From Cedecea colo (GTDB lineage: Bacteria > Pseudomonadota > Gammaproteobacteria > Enterobacterales > Enterobacteriaceae), in contig NZ_SOYS01000005.1 of the NCBI RefSeq assembly GCF_011808225.1, positions 62,001 through 126,000 of the forward strand: a stretch of 64,000 nucleotides of DNA, in the 5' to 3' direction. Below are positions 35,630 through 46,646 of the stretch, piece by piece; position 1 is the first letter of the stretch, and every line of letters starts with the position of its first letter. The notes under the pieces are model-generated. The model searched no databases. It saw only the letters and a list, made by a program, of their open reading frames with translations, and was not told the origin of the DNA. The translations under genes were made by a program, and so were the position numbers.

Positions 35630-35638
35630 GGAAAAATT

Positions 35639-36094
35639 ATGGATAACGTACTGCGCGTCATAGGGATGTACATTCTGCTGATGATCGTGCTGAAAATCGC
35701 CGGGCGGCGCACGCTGCTGGAAATGACCTCCTTCGATTTTATTCTGTTGCTTATCATCAGCGAGGCAACGCAGCAGGCGCTGTTGGGCAATGATTTTTCT
35801 TTCACCGGGGCGGCAGTCACCATTATCACGCTCATCACCATGGATATCGTGTTCGGCAGAATCAAAGAACGCTTCCCAAAAATCGAACAATTTATCGACG
35901 GCTCGCCGCTGATCCTCGTGGAATATGGCCGTCCGCTGGAAAAGCGAATGCGTAAGGCGGGGATCGGCAAGGACGACATACTTGCTTCCGCGCGAATGAA
36001 CCAGGGGCTGGAGCGTATGGATCAGATAAAGTTTGCCATTCTGGAAAAGAACGGCAAGATCGCCATCATTCCCGCCGAAGAACAGGAGCCGTAA
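35639..36094 (+). CDS. DUF421 (YetF-like) membrane protein
   Basis: A 151-residue protein with three N-terminal membrane helices and '[32 protein letters not shown]', the DUF421 core. A cytoplasmic domain has 'LIEYG-like' strand '[29 protein letters not shown]', typical of the family. YetF-type proteins occur with spore or stress envelope genes; function is not established. The stop overlaps the yaiI start as TAATG, implying translational coupling. It is absent from the K-12 proC-yaiI interval. Confidence 0.8.
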   Translation: MDNVLRVIGMYILLMIVLKIAGRRTLLEMTSFDFILLLIISEATQQALLGNDFSFTGAAVTIITLITMDIVFGRIKERFPKIEQFIDGSPLILVEYGRPLEKRMRKAGIGKDDILASARMNQGLERMDQIKFAILEKNGKIAIIPAEEQEP

Positions 36095-36555
36095 TGCAAA
36101 TTTGGGTGGATGCCGACGCGTGTCCAAAGGTTATCAAGGAAGTCTTATTCCGCGCTGCGGAACGCGCACAGATCGTGGTTACGCTGGTCGCCAATCATGG
36201 ACTGAAAACGCCGCCGTCGCGTTTTATTCGCAGCCTTCAGGTTGCGACGGGATTCGACGTTGCCGATAACGAAATTGTGCGCCGCTGTGAAAGCGGCGAT
36301 CTGGTGATTACCGCTGATATTCCGCTGGCCGCAGATGTTATCGAAAAGGGCGCCGTGGCGCTGAACCCACGCGGGGAACGCTATACGCCAGCCACTATTC
36401 GTGAGCGATTAACCATGCGTGATTTTATGGACACCCTGCGTGCAAGCGGCGTGCAGACGGGCGGGCCGGACAGCTTAAACCAGCGCGACCGCCAGCAGTT
36501 TGCCAACGAGCTGGAAAAATGGCTGCTGGCAGCGGCGCGGGCCAAAAAAGCTTAA
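36094..36555 (+). CDS. yaiI: YaiI, DUF188 family
   Basis: The 153-residue protein starts '[25 protein letters not shown]' and has '[15 protein letters not shown]', '[34 protein letters not shown]' and '[25 protein letters not shown]', the DUF188 (YaiI/YqxD) pattern with conserved Asp residues like PIN-fold proteins. It is about the same length as E. coli YaiI (152). A nuclease-like role is suggested by the fold only. It is coupled to the DUF421 gene and convergent by four bases with the next gene. Confidence 0.93.
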   Translation: MQIWVDADACPKVIKEVLFRAAERAQIVVTLVANHGLKTPPSRFIRSLQVATGFDVADNEIVRRCESGDLVITADIPLAADVIEKGAVALNPRGERYTPATIRERLTMRDFMDTLRASGVQTGGPDSLNQRDRQQFANELEKWLLAAARAKKA

Positions 36556-37247
36556 ATCAGATTGTCATCGTCGTCGCCAAAATCGTCATTGCCGATATCG
36601 CCATAGTCATTTGTGTCGTCCTGCGGCAGGCCCGCATCCTGATTAAGGAACTGGCTGTCTTCCGCCTGGTTATAGTCATCCACCGCGTTAATCGCTGAGT
36701 TATTGGCTGGCTGCGCAGGCTCGTTGATAATGTTCACCAGCTCTTCAGGCTGCGTGTGATGGAACATGCTGGTCAGCATATCCGCCATAATCACACCGCC
36801 TGCTACGCCCGCGGCCGTTTGCAGCGCTCCGGCTAAAAAGCCCGTGCCGCCACGCGGGGCGGCGTAGCCTGGCGCCATTTGCGGCGCGCTATAACTGCCC
36901 GGCGGCACGTTTTGATACCGTTGGGCACCAGGGATGGGTTCTGCGCCACGTGAAGAATTAGAGCCGAATAAGCCCGCAAGAAATCCGCCGCTGCTTTGTT
37001 GCTGGCGAGAAGCGTGCTCCAGCTGCGCCACCTGACCTTCCAGCCCCTGAATACGGCTGTTCAGCTGTTTCATCGCGGCTTCCTGAATCAGTATGGTTTG
37101 CGCCATATAATAGGCGGCGCCCGGAAGCTGCGCCAGATGTTGCTGGATTAGCTGGTCTGCGGCGGCGTCGCGCGGGGAGCTGTTCGCTTCAGCCTGTTTC
37201 AGGCGGCCAAAAAGCCCGTCAATCAGACGTTGCTCTTCAGATTGCAT
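36552..37247 (-). CDS. DUF2076 periplasmic-type protein
   Basis: A 231-residue protein of the DUF2076 family. The N-terminal helical segment starts '[21 protein letters not shown]' and continues '[40 protein letters not shown]' (coiled coil). A Gly/Pro-rich middle, one hydrophobic stretch ('[22 protein letters not shown]') and a very acidic Asn/Asp tail ('[14 protein letters not shown]') follow. Function is unknown. There is no signal peptide, so the compartment is uncertain. The coding end overlaps the yaiI stop on the other strand. Confidence 0.78.
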   Translation of the reverse strand: MQSEEQRLIDGLFGRLKQAEANSSPRDAAADQLIQQHLAQLPGAAYYMAQTILIQEAAMKQLNSRIQGLEGQVAQLEHASRQQQSSGGFLAGLFGSNSSRGAEPIPGAQRYQNVPPGSYSAPQMAPGYAAPRGGTGFLAGALQTAAGVAGGVIMADMLTSMFHHTQPEELVNIINEPAQPANNSAINAVDDYNQAEDSQFLNQDAGLPQDDTNDYGDIGNDDFGDDDDNLI

Positions 37248-37414
37248 GGTTTATACCTCTGTCATCATGGGTTCTCAATATTCAGTCTGGATCAGAATCG
37301 CAGCATGTAAAATAACGCGAGGGTAAAGCTGCGCGGAATTGTGTTACTGAATCCCGGAATGTGTCAGGGGTGTCTTTTATCGGGACTTTCAAGTAAGGTG
37401 GCGCACATATTTCC

Positions 37415-37432
37415 TGGTAAATTTCCTTTACA
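37415..37432 (+). promoter_or_regulatory. Candidate TyrR box upstream of aroL
   Basis: TGGTAA-ATTTCC-TTTACA fits the TyrR consensus TGTAAA-N6-TTTACA with two mismatches, both in the left half. It lies 166-183 bp before aroL. E. coli aroL is repressed by TyrR through several such boxes. Confidence 0.5.
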
Positions 37433-37518
37433 TATTTCAGGCTTGCTGCTGCACGCTTCGGTGTAACTGGCCTGTAGCGTAGATATTTTATCGTAACGAT
37501 TTTTTTACGCCTGTTCCG

Positions 37519-37538
37519 TGTACTAGCTGAATGGTATG
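37519..37538 (+). promoter_or_regulatory. Candidate TrpR operator of aroL
   Basis: TGTACTAGCTGAATGGTATG resembles the Trp-repressor operator (GTACTAGTTAACTAGTAC) in its left half and the aroL operator remembered from E. coli. It sits 60-79 bp before the aroL start, where it could overlap the promoter. Confidence 0.5.
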
Positions 37539-37597
37539 ATGGCGCGCTGTTTATTGATTTGTTACCACCCAGGCTCACTGCTGAGGAATAGCCCCTG

Positions 37598-38122
37598 ATG
37601 ATTCAACCCATATTTCTGGTCGGCGCACGCGGCTGCGGTAAAACCACGGTAGGCGTAGCGTTAGCGCAGGCACTGGGCCGCGGCTTTGTCGATACCGATA
37701 ACTATCTGTTGACCACCACCAACATGAGCGTAGCGGATATCGTGGCGCAGGAAGGATGGGACGGTTTTCGCGCGCGCGAAACGCAGGCGCTGAAAAATGT
37801 AACTTCGCCGGACGTTGTCGTTGCTACCGGCGGCGGCATGGTGCTGGCGGAGCATAATCGTCAATTCATGCGCGAACAGGGTGTGGTGATTTATCTGCGC
37901 GCGCCCGCCCAGATTTTGGCGAACCGTCTGGAAGCTTTCCCGCAAGAAGGGCAGCGGCCGACGTTAACCGGCAAACCCATTACCGATGAAATTGTCGAGG
38001 TGCTGGCCGCCCGGGAAGCGCTGTATCGCCAGGCCGCTCACCACGTGATTGACGCCTCTCAGACGCCGGATGCCGTTGTCGATGCGGTGCTTGCGGCTTT
38101 GCAAATAGCCCGGGCAAGCTAA
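37598..38122 (+). CDS. aroL: Shikimate kinase II
   Basis: A 174-residue P-loop kinase, the same length as E. coli AroL. '[29 protein letters not shown]' contains the Walker A lysine and the following Asp-Thr-Asp shikimate pocket. '[13 protein letters not shown]' and '[10 protein letters not shown]' bind shikimate, and 'RPTLTGKPI' covers the LID. It phosphorylates shikimate in aromatic amino acid synthesis. Followed by yaiA and aroM as in K-12, with TyrR and TrpR candidate sites upstream. Confidence 0.95.
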   Translation: MIQPIFLVGARGCGKTTVGVALAQALGRGFVDTDNYLLTTTNMSVADIVAQEGWDGFRARETQALKNVTSPDVVVATGGGMVLAEHNRQFMREQGVVIYLRAPAQILANRLEAFPQEGQRPTLTGKPITDEIVEVLAAREALYRQAAHHVIDASQTPDAVVDAVLAALQIARAS

Positions 38123-38166
38123 TCTTTGACTATACTTAACGCTCATCCACGATCGAAGGAAAAGCG

Positions 38167-38358
38167 ATGGCGAGCAGACCTCCCTACCCACGCGTTGCGC
38201 GAATAGTTGAAGTCGAGAAAGGTTCGCAAACCGAAACCGTTACCTGGTATCAACTCAGGGCTGACCATCCCTACCCGGATACGCTTATCAGCGAACATCA
38301 GTCCGAGCAGGAAGCGCTGGACGCAAAACGGCGTTATGAAGACCCGGAAAAAAGCTGA
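38167..38358 (+). CDS. yaiA: YaiA, small protein
   Basis: A 63-residue protein, the same length as E. coli YaiA. Shared blocks are 'PPYPR', '[15 protein letters not shown]', '[21 protein letters not shown]'. Function unknown; in K-12 it is in the aroL operon. A GAAGGA ribosome site precedes the ATG. Confidence 0.92.
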   Translation: MASRPPYPRVARIVEVEKGSQTETVTWYQLRADHPYPDTLISEHQSEQEALDAKRRYEDPEKS

Positions 38359-38655
38359 TCCGCACAGGCAGGGATGCCGAAAGCCCGACAGGATGTTCCC
38401 TAAAAACCCCTCAGGATTTTCCTTAAAAAACCCGCACTGGCTATGTCATCACACTTTTGACCACTCTGCTGGATTAAAAAAACATTACGATAATGTTATG
38501 TGTTGACGTTTCGTTAAAGGATCCGACGATGCGCTCGCGATCTGCTGCTACGCTTTGTGATCGATTATTAAGCGGCCCTGCGGTCAGCATCAATAAGTGG
38601 GAAAAGTATCAGTGCAGCAAAAGGGGACTGATACGAGATAGAGGCGGAACTTAAC
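38359..38655. other. 297-bp yaiA-aroM spacer
   Basis: No gene seen. Several stop codons occur in all frames. A GACGAT-rich stretch before aroM carries its GAGGCGGA ribosome site. An internal promoter for aroM is possible but no box was recognised. Confidence 0.4.
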
Positions 38656-39333
38656 ATGAAATCAACATTAGCCATTCTCACCATCGGTGTGGTCCCCGTC
38701 AGTGAAATCCTGCCGTTGTTAATCGAACATATTTCCGAAGAACAAATCAAACACGTTACGCTGCTGGGCAACATGTCCCGTGAGGAAGTGATTACGGAAT
38801 TTGGCGCAGAAGAAGGTGAAGAGGAAATTCTCACCTTACTGGCAGACAAAACGCTCATTCATGTCGGCAAACAAAAAGTCGAACAGGCGCTACAGGGCGT
38901 AATCGAACTGCTGGATAATCAGGGTTACGATGTGATCTTACTGATGAGCACGGAGCGATTCGCCCGTCTTGCTGCCTATAACAGCATATTGCTGGAGCCG
39001 GAGCGCATCATTCCTCCCCTGGTGGCGTCCATTGTCGACGACCATCAGGTAGGCATTATTCTGCCTGTGCCTGAGCTATTGAAATCACAGCATAAAAAAT
39101 GGCAGCAATTGCAGAACCCGCCCTTTTACGAGCTGGCTAATCCGGTGCACGAAACGGATGAGAGCTTGCTTAACGCTGGCCGAAAACTGCTGGCGGCGGG
39201 TGCGGATGTGCTGGTGCTGGATTCCCTTGGCTATCATCAGAAACATCGTGATCTGCTGCAAAAAGGGCTTAATGTGCCGGTATTATTATCGAACGTGCTG
39301 ATTGCGCATTTAGCTTCGGAACTGCTCGCCTGA
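38656..39333 (+). CDS. aroM: AroM protein
   Basis: The 225-residue protein matches E. coli AroM in length and in '[18 protein letters not shown]', '[14 protein letters not shown]' and '[20 protein letters not shown]', '[18 protein letters not shown]'. It belongs to the AroM/DUF1177-like group related to Asp/Glu racemase folds. Function is not known although the gene is co-regulated with aroL by TyrR in E. coli. Confidence 0.93.
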   Translation: MKSTLAILTIGVVPVSEILPLLIEHISEEQIKHVTLLGNMSREEVITEFGAEEGEEEILTLLADKTLIHVGKQKVEQALQGVIELLDNQGYDVILLMSTERFARLAAYNSILLEPERIIPPLVASIVDDHQVGIILPVPELLKSQHKKWQQLQNPPFYELANPVHETDESLLNAGRKLLAAGADVLVLDSLGYHQKHRDLLQKGLNVPVLLSNVLIAHLASELLA

Positions 39334-39402
39334 CGCCGGGTAACAATTTGCGTGACAGGCTCAAGCGTTGCCCTCTATATTGTTTTTCTGAACATTTTTT
39401 AA

Positions 39403-39708
<306 letters not shown>

Positions 39709-39711
39709 AAT

Positions 39712-39735
39712 AAACCCTCTCCCAGGAGAGGGTTT
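39712..39735 (+). terminator. ppnP terminator
   Basis: Perfect arms AAACCCTCT / AGAGGGTTT (39712-39720, 39727-39735) run into a T-run, the form of a Rho-independent terminator. It starts four bases after the ppnP stop. Confidence 0.85.
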
Positions 39736-39777
39736 TTGGTTTGCTTTCTCTCCTGGAAAGAGAACAGAGAGAGCGAT

Positions 39778-40689
39778 TTAACGCTGAGCCTCGCCGCCTA
39801 ACGCTTCCACCAGACTTTTAATCAAGGCCGCCAGTTCGCCGGTCATTAAAATGAAATCGGCGTCGAAACGCTGAGCAAAATCTTCACGATCGATATCGTC
39901 GTTCTGCTCGCGCAGCGTGTCTGCAAACTTCAGGCGCTTCACAGAGCCGTCGTCGGCAATCATAAACTGAATACGTTCCTGCCAGTCGAGCGCCAGTTTT
40001 GTCACTACTTTTCCGGCTTCAATGTGGGTGGCTATCTCATCGCATACCAGATCCTGCTGCTTACAGCGGATAACGCCACCGCCTTCAAGAATCGCCTTAA
40101 GCTCCGCTTCATCCATTAGTGCAAAGCCTGCCGGGACATCGCCAGAACGCACCCATTCGGTGAGCGTCAGTTCAATAGGCGTTTCCAGCGCCAGAGGCAC
40201 AACCGGCAGCGATCCCAGGCTTTTACGCAACAACGCCAGCGTATCTTCCGCTTTTTTGGCGCTCGCGCAGTCCACCATAATCAAACCGTTAGCGGTATCA
40301 ATCCACATCATGGTCTGGCTAAAACGGCTGAAGGCGCGCGGCAGGAGCGAGTGCAGCACTTCATCTTTCAGGGCGTCTTTCTCGGTTTTTTTCAGCTTGC
40401 GGCCCTGATCGGCTTCCAGCTTGCTAATCTTCGCTTCCAGCGCCTGCTTGATAACCGGAGAAGGAAGAATTTTTTCTTCTTTGCGGGCGCAAATCACAAT
40501 CTGCCCGTTATTGGCATGGGTTAATGCATCACTGTGCGAGCCCATCGGTGGCACCCAGCCGGTTTTTGCCATATCCTGGCTGCCGCAAGGGCTGAACGTG
40601 AAGGCGGCCAACTGTTTTTCCATTTCATCCGCAGAGAGCGTGATGTCGCGGCTTAAACGGTAAACCATTAAATTTTTGAACCACAGCAT
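39778..40689 (-). CDS. rdgC: Recombination-associated protein RdgC
   Basis: A 303-residue protein, the same length as E. coli RdgC, starting '[27 protein letters not shown]' and with '[19 protein letters not shown]' and '[25 protein letters not shown]'. RdgC forms a ring-shaped dimer that binds double-stranded DNA and limits RecA loading. It is monocistronic and convergent with ppnP. Confidence 0.95.
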   Translation of the reverse strand: MLWFKNLMVYRLSRDITLSADEMEKQLAAFTFSPCGSQDMAKTGWVPPMGSHSDALTHANNGQIVICARKEEKILPSPVIKQALEAKISKLEADQGRKLKKTEKDALKDEVLHSLLPRAFSRFSQTMMWIDTANGLIMVDCASAKKAEDTLALLRKSLGSLPVVPLALETPIELTLTEWVRSGDVPAGFALMDEAELKAILEGGGVIRCKQQDLVCDEIATHIEAGKVVTKLALDWQERIQFMIADDGSVKRLKFADTLREQNDDIDREDFAQRFDADFILMTGELAALIKSLVEALGGEAQR

Positions 40690-40815
40690 GATTTTTTCCC
40701 GGTCAGGTCAGTGAAACGCAGCGGGCATGATAGCGAATCAGCCGCCACGTTTCATTGCCTAAACGGTGCTGTACTTCTACTCTGTTGATAACACTCATCA
40801 AATGAGGAAAGTTGC

Positions 40816-41727
40816 GTGCGTATAGGCATTGATTTAGGCGGTACTAAAACTGAGGTGATTGCGCTTGCGGACGAGGGTAAACAGCTATTTCGCCATCGCC
40901 TGCCCACTCCCAAAAATGATTATCAGCAAACTATTGGCACCATCGTTGAGCTTGTGCGCCTTGCCGAAGAGGCAACGGGCGAACGCGGCACGGTGGGCCT
41001 TGGCATTCCGGGGTCCATTTCGCCTTATACCCGCGTGGTGAAAAACGCTAATTCCACCTGGCTCAACGGCCAGCCGTTTGATAAAGACCTGTCGGATGCG
41101 CTGCAGCGTGAAGTTCGACTGGCGAACGATGCGAACTGCCTCGCCGTTTCCGAAGCCATTGATGGTGCTGCGGCAGGTGCAGGCATTGTTTTTGCGGTGA
41201 TCGTCGGCACGGGCTGCGGCGCCGGTATCGCCATCAATGGCCATAGCCTGATTGGCGGTAACGGCACGGCGGGGGAGTGGGGCCACAACCCGCTGCCATG
41301 GATGGACGAAGATGAACTGCGCCATCGCGAAGAAGTGCCGTGTTATTGCGGGAAACAGGGCTGCATTGAAACCTTTATTTCCGGCACCGGTTTCGCCACT
41401 GACTATCAGCGTCTGAGCGGTAAGAAGCTAAAAGGCAATGAAATCATGCGACTTGCTGAACAGCAGGACCCGCTGGCGGAGCTGGCTATTAGCCGTTACG
41501 AAACGCGTCTGGCGAAATCGCTTGCCCATATCGTCAATATCCTTGATCCGGATGTGATAGTGCTTGGCGGAGGGATGAGCAACGTCGAGCGGCTGTATAA
41601 AACGGTGCCGCAGCTGATAAAACCGTGGGTATTTGGCGGTGAGTTTGAGACGCCGGTCCGCAAGGCGGTGCACGGCGATTCAAGCGGCGTGCGCGGCGCA
41701 GCGTGGTTGTGGCCGATGGAGAAATAA
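40816..41727 (+). CDS. mak: Fructokinase Mak (ROK family)
   Basis: The 303-residue ROK kinase starts with GTG ('[19 protein letters not shown]', ATP-binding motif). '[13 protein letters not shown]', '[18 protein letters not shown]' (catalytic Asp) and '[13 protein letters not shown]' precede the zinc site '[15 protein letters not shown]'. GAGGAAA lies upstream. Mak phosphorylates free fructose, and also mannose or glucose weakly. In K-12 it is followed by araJ; here a repeat array takes that place. Confidence 0.94.
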   Translation: MRIGIDLGGTKTEVIALADEGKQLFRHRLPTPKNDYQQTIGTIVELVRLAEEATGERGTVGLGIPGSISPYTRVVKNANSTWLNGQPFDKDLSDALQREVRLANDANCLAVSEAIDGAAAGAGIVFAVIVGTGCGAGIAINGHSLIGGNGTAGEWGHNPLPWMDEDELRHREEVPCYCGKQGCIETFISGTGFATDYQRLSGKKLKGNEIMRLAEQQDPLAELAISRYETRLAKSLAHIVNILDPDVIVLGGGMSNVERLYKTVPQLIKPWVFGGEFETPVRKAVHGDSSGVRGAAWLWPMEK

Positions 41728-41748
41728 AATTTTCCCCTCGCCCTAACC

Positions 41749-42070
41749 TTCTCCCAAAGGGGAGAGGGAACTAAACGACACGGATTTCTCCTTCTCCCAA
41801 AGGAGAGAGGGAACTAAACGACACGGAGTTCTCCTTCTCCCAAAGGAGAGAGGGAACTAAGCGACACGGATTTCTCCTTCTCCCAAAGGAGAGAGGGAAC
41901 TAAACGACACGGATTTCTCTTCTCCCCAAAGGGGAGAGGGAACTAAGCGACACGGATTCCTCTTCTCCCCAAAGGGGAGAGGGGGACTAAACGACACGGA
42001 TTTCTCCTTCTCCCAAAGGGGAGAGGGAACTAAGCGACACGGGTTTCCCCTTCTCCCCAAAGGGGAGAAG
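41749..42070. repeat. Seven-unit 43-bp tandem array of hairpins
   Basis: Between mak and sbcC the motif CTAA(A/G)CGACACGG recurs at 41771, 41814, 41857, 41900, 41943, 41987 and 42030, a period of 43 with one interval of 44. Each unit also carries CTTCTCCCAAAGGGGAGAG, a self-complementary hairpin (CTCTCC/GGAGAG type), giving eight stems in all. Units differ by a few bases. E. coli has araJ in this interval. It could act as a transcription stop block for the convergent mak and sbcC genes. Confidence 0.9.
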
Positions 42071-42094
42071 AGCCGGGATGAAGGTCTGAATCGA

Positions 42095-45000
42095 TCACCC
42101 GACGGCAAACTCCTTCGCCAGCCTGCTCACGCCCAGCCCGTTAATCTTCTTAACTTTTATCTGCACCGGAATGCGCTCTTTCATCGCTTCCACATGGCTA
42201 ATGACGCCAATGGTTTTCCCACTCGCATTCAGCGTGTCCAGCGCATCCAGCGCCGTATCCAGCGTTGCGGCATCCAGCGTGCCAAAGCCTTCATCGAGGA
42301 ACAGCGAGTCGATGCGTGTTTTATGGCTTACCAGATCGGACAAGGCCAGCGCCAGCGCCAGGCTTACCAGGAAACTTTCTCCGCCGGAAAGCGTGCGTGT
42401 ATCGCGAACCGCGTCTGCTTGCCAGGTATCGACCACCTGTAACTCCAGCGCCTCGCTATCTTTGCGCTGTAACAGATAGCGGCCATGCAGACGGTCGAGC
42501 TGATTGTTGGCAAGCCACACCAGGTTATCGAGCGTCAGGCCCTGGGCGAACCTGCGGAATTTATCCCCTTCTCTGGAACCAATCAGCGCGTTGAGATAGC
42601 CCCAGTCATTCACCTGCTGCTGCTGTTCGGCAATAGTCTGCATCAGTCCCTGCTGACGCTGGCGGTTCTCCGCGTCGTGGCGAAGCTGCTGTTGGATCTG
42701 GCCCTGCTGCGTAGTGTTGTCGCGCAGTTGCTGTTGGTTTTGAGCAAGCTGCTGTTGCAGTTGAGCGATCCCCTCGTCTTCTGCCAGCGTTTGCGGACGG
42801 GCTGACTGATGCTGTGCGAGCGCCTTTTCCGCCTGCTGACAAAGGATGGCCTGCTGCTGATGCTGCTGTTCAAGCTGGCTTTTTTTCGCTTCTAACTGCT
42901 GGCGCTCTTGTTCATCAAGTAAAGCCGCCTGGAATGCGGCAGCATCCGCGAAGGGGCTGGCTGCCAGCGCGCTCAGGAATTGCTCGTTTGCCTGAGCAAC
43001 ACGGAATTCTTCCTGCTGACGCTGCTGCTGCAATGTTTTCCACTCGCTTTCGAGGGAGATGCAGTCGCTGTGCAGGCTATGCCAGTTTTGTAGCGCAAGG
43101 GTTTGTTCATTTTCAGGCAGCGGTGGCGGCGTGATGCCTTCGTCAACGAAAGCGGTTAACACGCTATCCAGCGTGCTGAGCTGCTGCTGTAAATGTGGGA
43201 GCCGTTCGTGCTGCTGTTGCCAGCGCTGAGACTCCTGCTGGCGCTGCGCCAGCCAGTCATTTTCTTCGCCTTGAGCCGGATGCTGCAAACCTACGTTTTC
43301 CAGCGTGAGGTTAAGTTCGTTGCGGCCGGTTACAATCTCAGCCTCCAGCTTGCCGTACTGAAGCTGCGCTTTAGCCAGCTGTTCTTCAAGTACAATCCGC
43401 TGGCTGAGCTGGTTTAGTTGCTGTTCGCGCAGCGCTTCGCCTTCCAGCCAGTGATTAAGATCGTCATCCGGCGTCAGCGCCAGTTGCAGCCCGGCGCAAA
43501 GCTGCTGCCAGCGGGTGCGTAATAAGACTTCTTCATCATCAAGGTTTCTGAGCGCTGCCTGTAATTTATCCCGCTGTTGGCGCTGTGCTTCCAGCAAGGC
43601 TTTGGCCGCCGACCCTTGCTCTGCCAGCGTGAAAACCTCTTGTTGCAGCGCGATGAGACGCTGCTGGTTTTCACCTGCCCGTAAAGCCTGATATTCCGCA
43701 ACCGCCGGGTGCTGCGTGGAACCGCAAAGCGGGCAGGGTTGATCGGGCTGTAAATGCGCGCGCTCGGCTTCGAGGCTCACAATTCGTCTTTCCAGCTCGC
43801 AGACTTTTTCCAGATCGCTTTGATGCTGACGACGATCTTTATATTTCTGCCGTAAAAGCGTCAGACCCGCATCGCCCTGAACAATTTGCTGCTCAAGCGT
43901 AACAAGCTCCTGCTGCTGTTGGTTTTTGCGCCCGCGAAGAGAAGCGAGCTGCGGTTGTAGCGCGGCAAGCTGCTGGCGCTGAGGGCGAGCGGTGATTATC
44001 GCCTGTAAGTGAGCGCTTACCTCATCAGCATTTAGCGCCAGTTCAACGGCGGGCAACGCCTGTAGTTTTTGCATTCCGGCGTTGATATCGCGCTGCAAGG
44101 CCTGGAGCTGAGCCGTATCGCGCTGTTGCTGATTAAAGGCCATGCGCCAGCCGGCAAGCTCAGCGCCCCAAAGCCGGTAGCGATCGTGCGTTTTTAGCCA
44201 TGCCTGCAAACGCGTTGTTTCGTCGGTGAGTTTTGCTGACTGGCTGGCCGCGAACAACCGCGTTTGCGCACGACGGCGCGTTGCCTGTTGTAAGCGAGCA
44301 TTCACTTTATCTGACTGGAGCTGCGTACTTTGCAGGGCGGTTTGCTGCTCCTGCAGGCGCTGCCAGTGCGGGCGCAGTTTCTCGGCGGGCTGGGCCTGCG
44401 TCAGTTTTTCTAACTGCGGCGCCGCCGCCTGCAAAGCCAAATTTGCGGCAGCAAGCGATTGTTTTGCCTTAACATGCTCGTTATTGAGCTGCTCAAGCTG
44501 GCTTAACCACCGCTGATTTAGCTGAAGCTTCTGCTGTTCTGCCAGCAACGTTTTTTCATTAAGAGTGAGCGCCTGCAAACCAGCTGTTAGCTGCTGTTGC
44601 TCCTCTTCGCCCAGAAGCGCCACGCCAGCAGCCTGAAGCTGTAGGTTTTCAAGCTGGCCGCGCATATTTTTATGTTTCTCAAATACGGCGGCGGAAACCG
44701 TGCCGTAAATTTCCGTGCCGGTGAGCTCTTCAAGCAGCGAGGCGCGATCGTTAGCATCGGCATTTAAAAAAGCGGCAAACTGTCCTTGGGAAAGCATCAT
44801 CGAGCGGGTGAAGCGATCGTAATCGAGGCCGGTTAATGTGGCGGTGAACTCGAGCTTGTCTTTGATTTTATCGGCAACGATTTTGCCGGTTTCAACTTCC
44901 GCCAGCTCAACGCGCGGCGCCTGGAGATTACCATTTGCGGCATTGCGCGCGCGGTTCTGGCTCCAGAATGCGCGATACGCCACGCCTTTGACCTCAAATT

Positions 45001-45250
45001 CAACTTCCGCCAGGCATTCGGCGGTATCGCGCGTCATCAAATCGTTTTGCGACTGGGAAACCGTATTAAGGCGCGGCGTCTTATGGTAGAGGGCAAGGCA
45101 AATAGCGTCTAAAAGCGTGGTCTTACCCGCGCCGGTTGGTCCGGTGATGGCGAACAGGCCGTTGCTGGCAAACGGCTCCTGCGAGAAATCTATTTTCCAT
45201 TCGCCTTTTAAGGAGTTGAGGTTTTTCAGGCGCAGGCTAAGAATTTTCAT
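42095..45250 (-). CDS. sbcC: Exonuclease SbcC
   Basis: The 1051-residue SMC-like ATPase is close to E. coli SbcC (1048). It has the N-terminal Walker A '[14 protein letters not shown]' and long Gln-rich coiled coils on either side of a zinc hook '[10 protein letters not shown]' (about residue 509). ABC signature '[18 protein letters not shown]' and Walker B '[14 protein letters not shown]' are near the C terminus. With SbcD it cuts hairpins and palindromic DNA at replication forks. It overlaps sbcD by four bases (ATGA), sharing one mRNA. Its 3' end lies beside the hairpin array. Confidence 0.95.
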   Translation of the reverse strand: MKILSLRLKNLNSLKGEWKIDFSQEPFASNGLFAITGPTGAGKTTLLDAICLALYHKTPRLNTVSQSQNDLMTRDTAECLAEVEFEVKGVAYRAFWSQNRARNAANGNLQAPRVELAEVETGKIVADKIKDKLEFTATLTGLDYDRFTRSMMLSQGQFAAFLNADANDRASLLEELTGTEIYGTVSAAVFEKHKNMRGQLENLQLQAAGVALLGEEEQQQLTAGLQALTLNEKTLLAEQQKLQLNQRWLSQLEQLNNEHVKAKQSLAAANLALQAAAPQLEKLTQAQPAEKLRPHWQRLQEQQTALQSTQLQSDKVNARLQQATRRRAQTRLFAASQSAKLTDETTRLQAWLKTHDRYRLWGAELAGWRMAFNQQQRDTAQLQALQRDINAGMQKLQALPAVELALNADEVSAHLQAIITARPQRQQLAALQPQLASLRGRKNQQQQELVTLEQQIVQGDAGLTLLRQKYKDRRQHQSDLEKVCELERRIVSLEAERAHLQPDQPCPLCGSTQHPAVAEYQALRAGENQQRLIALQQEVFTLAEQGSAAKALLEAQRQQRDKLQAALRNLDDEEVLLRTRWQQLCAGLQLALTPDDDLNHWLEGEALREQQLNQLSQRIVLEEQLAKAQLQYGKLEAEIVTGRNELNLTLENVGLQHPAQGEENDWLAQRQQESQRWQQQHERLPHLQQQLSTLDSVLTAFVDEGITPPPLPENEQTLALQNWHSLHSDCISLESEWKTLQQQRQQEEFRVAQANEQFLSALAASPFADAAAFQAALLDEQERQQLEAKKSQLEQQHQQQAILCQQAEKALAQHQSARPQTLAEDEGIAQLQQQLAQNQQQLRDNTTQQGQIQQQLRHDAENRQRQQGLMQTIAEQQQQVNDWGYLNALIGSREGDKFRRFAQGLTLDNLVWLANNQLDRLHGRYLLQRKDSEALELQVVDTWQADAVRDTRTLSGGESFLVSLALALALSDLVSHKTRIDSLFLDEGFGTLDAATLDTALDALDTLNASGKTIGVISHVEAMKERIPVQIKVKKINGLGVSRLAKEFAVG

Positions 45251-46464
45251 GCTTGATCCTCCGCATCATGCAGGCTTGCCACGGTTTGCGCGAACAGCGT
45301 GCGCAGGCGTTTGCCGTGCTCTTCGGTTGTCTCTTCCTGCGCCAGACGACGTTCAAACACTTCTTCCACGCTCAGCTCGCTCAGGGTTTCTTTATGGTTG
45401 CGGGCAATCACGCGATCCCGCTGTTCACGGCTGCGGCGCAGCAGCACCACTTCCACCGGCAGGCTTTCCGTTAGTTGCTGAATATGGCGCTGGAAATCAT
45501 GCAGATATTCATCGGTAGCGATTTCGATATCCAGCCAGACTTTTGGCTCGCAGGGCGCGTCCCGCCACTGTTCAAGCTGCCTTTCGATTTCGCTCAGCGA
45601 GCCTTTTATCACCGCCAGCGGCTGGCTGACCGGGACCGGCAGAGCGGTGACGTTATGCAATGCGCCTTCGGCAAATTCCACCAGATACACGCTCTTGGCT
45701 TTACCGGTTTCATCGAAACTCAGGGAAACAGGCGAGCCGCTGTAGCGGATATGCTCCGTACCGCCAATCAACTGCGCGCGATGAATATGCCCGAGCGCAA
45801 TGTAGTCGGCCGGGGGAAAATTTTGCGCAGGGAAGGCGTCCAGCGTGCCGATATAGATATCGCGCACCGCGTCCGTTTTGGTCACGCCTACGGTGGTTAA
45901 ATGCCCGGTTGCGATAATCGGCAGCTTTTGGTCACCGCGTGCAGCCACGGCAGCAGCGTAGCACTGCTGGTAGTGGTCGGTGATGGCTTCCATTAGCGTG
46001 CGCTGTTTTTCGTGTCCGCTAAGGCCCGCGCGGCTGCTTTGAATATCACGTGGACGTAAAAAAGGAATCGGGCACAGAATTGCGCCGGGTGTACCATCTT
46101 TTTTGTTGAGCAGCAGCGTTTGTTCGCTCACATTGTGACGGGCGCTGGCGATAACCGAAGTATTCAGGCAGGCCAGCAGTTCGCGGGATTCGTTAAGCGT
46201 AGCCACGGAATCGTGATTGCCGGCAAGCACGACCAGCCGGCAGCCGGTGGCGTGCAACTGCACCACAAAACGGTTGTAAAGCTCGCGGGCATAGCTCGGC
46301 GGCGAACCGGTATCAAAAATATCGCCCGCAACGATTATTGCGTCCACGTTATGCTCAACGGCCGCCCGCAGTAGCCAGTCGAGGAAAGCCTGGTGTTCTG
46401 GCCCGCGGCTTTTGGTGTAAAAGTTCTGACCGAGGTGCCAGTCCGATGTGTGGATAATGCGCAT
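45247..46464 (-). CDS. sbcD: Exonuclease SbcD (Mre11-type nuclease)
   Basis: The 405-residue metallophosphoesterase has the motifs '[12 protein letters not shown]', '[22 protein letters not shown]', '[16 protein letters not shown]' and '[21 protein letters not shown]', 'ALGHIHRAQ'. It matches E. coli SbcD (400). With SbcC it forms the double-strand nuclease that opens hairpins and removes protein-blocked ends. The start is the ATG at 46464 (MRIIHTSDW); the longer frame to 46524 has no counterpart in the family. It is first in the sbcDC operon. Confidence 0.95.
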   Translation of the reverse strand: MRIIHTSDWHLGQNFYTKSRGPEHQAFLDWLLRAAVEHNVDAIIVAGDIFDTGSPPSYARELYNRFVVQLHATGCRLVVLAGNHDSVATLNESRELLACLNTSVIASARHNVSEQTLLLNKKDGTPGAILCPIPFLRPRDIQSSRAGLSGHEKQRTLMEAITDHYQQCYAAAVAARGDQKLPIIATGHLTTVGVTKTDAVRDIYIGTLDAFPAQNFPPADYIALGHIHRAQLIGGTEHIRYSGSPVSLSFDETGKAKSVYLVEFAEGALHNVTALPVPVSQPLAVIKGSLSEIERQLEQWRDAPCEPKVWLDIEIATDEYLHDFQRHIQQLTESLPVEVVLLRRSREQRDRVIARNHKETLSELSVEEVFERRLAQEETTEEHGKRLRTLFAQTVASLHDAEDQA

Positions 46465-46570
46465 AATCCGTCCTGTGGCAAAAAAGCGTGCCGGGATTAT
46501 AAAGGCAGTTGTCACGAAGGGCACTTCCGCGCGTCATAATTCAAAGCAATCAGTCATCCGGCCGCCGTTT

Positions 46571-46599
46571 TTTTCATAAATCTGTCATAAATCTGACGC
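46571..46599 (+). promoter_or_regulatory. Pho box of phoBR
   Basis: Overlapping PhoB repeats TTTTCATAAATCTGTCAT and CTGTCATAAATCTGACGC (46571-46588, 46582-46599) sit 48-76 bp before the phoB start codon, almost identical to the E. coli phoB promoter. It should give autogenous activation of phoBR under phosphate limitation. Confidence 0.9.
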
Positions 46600-46646
46600 A
46601 TACTGTCGCACAAATTAGCAATGGCATTGTTTAAACAGGGTAAATC

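Noticed and set aside
37282-37578. 98-codon minus-strand frame upstream of aroL
   Set aside because: It overlaps the regulatory region of aroL, has no ribosome site and no recognisable motif; probably chance.
41749-42070. CRISPR array
   Set aside because: The units repeat fully, spacer included, every 43 bp. CRISPR needs unrelated spacers between identical repeats, and there are no cas genes.
41857-42108. Minus-strand protein with repeated 'RLVPSPLW' blocks
   Set aside because: It is only the translation of the tandem hairpin array, running into the sbcC end, with no ribosome site.
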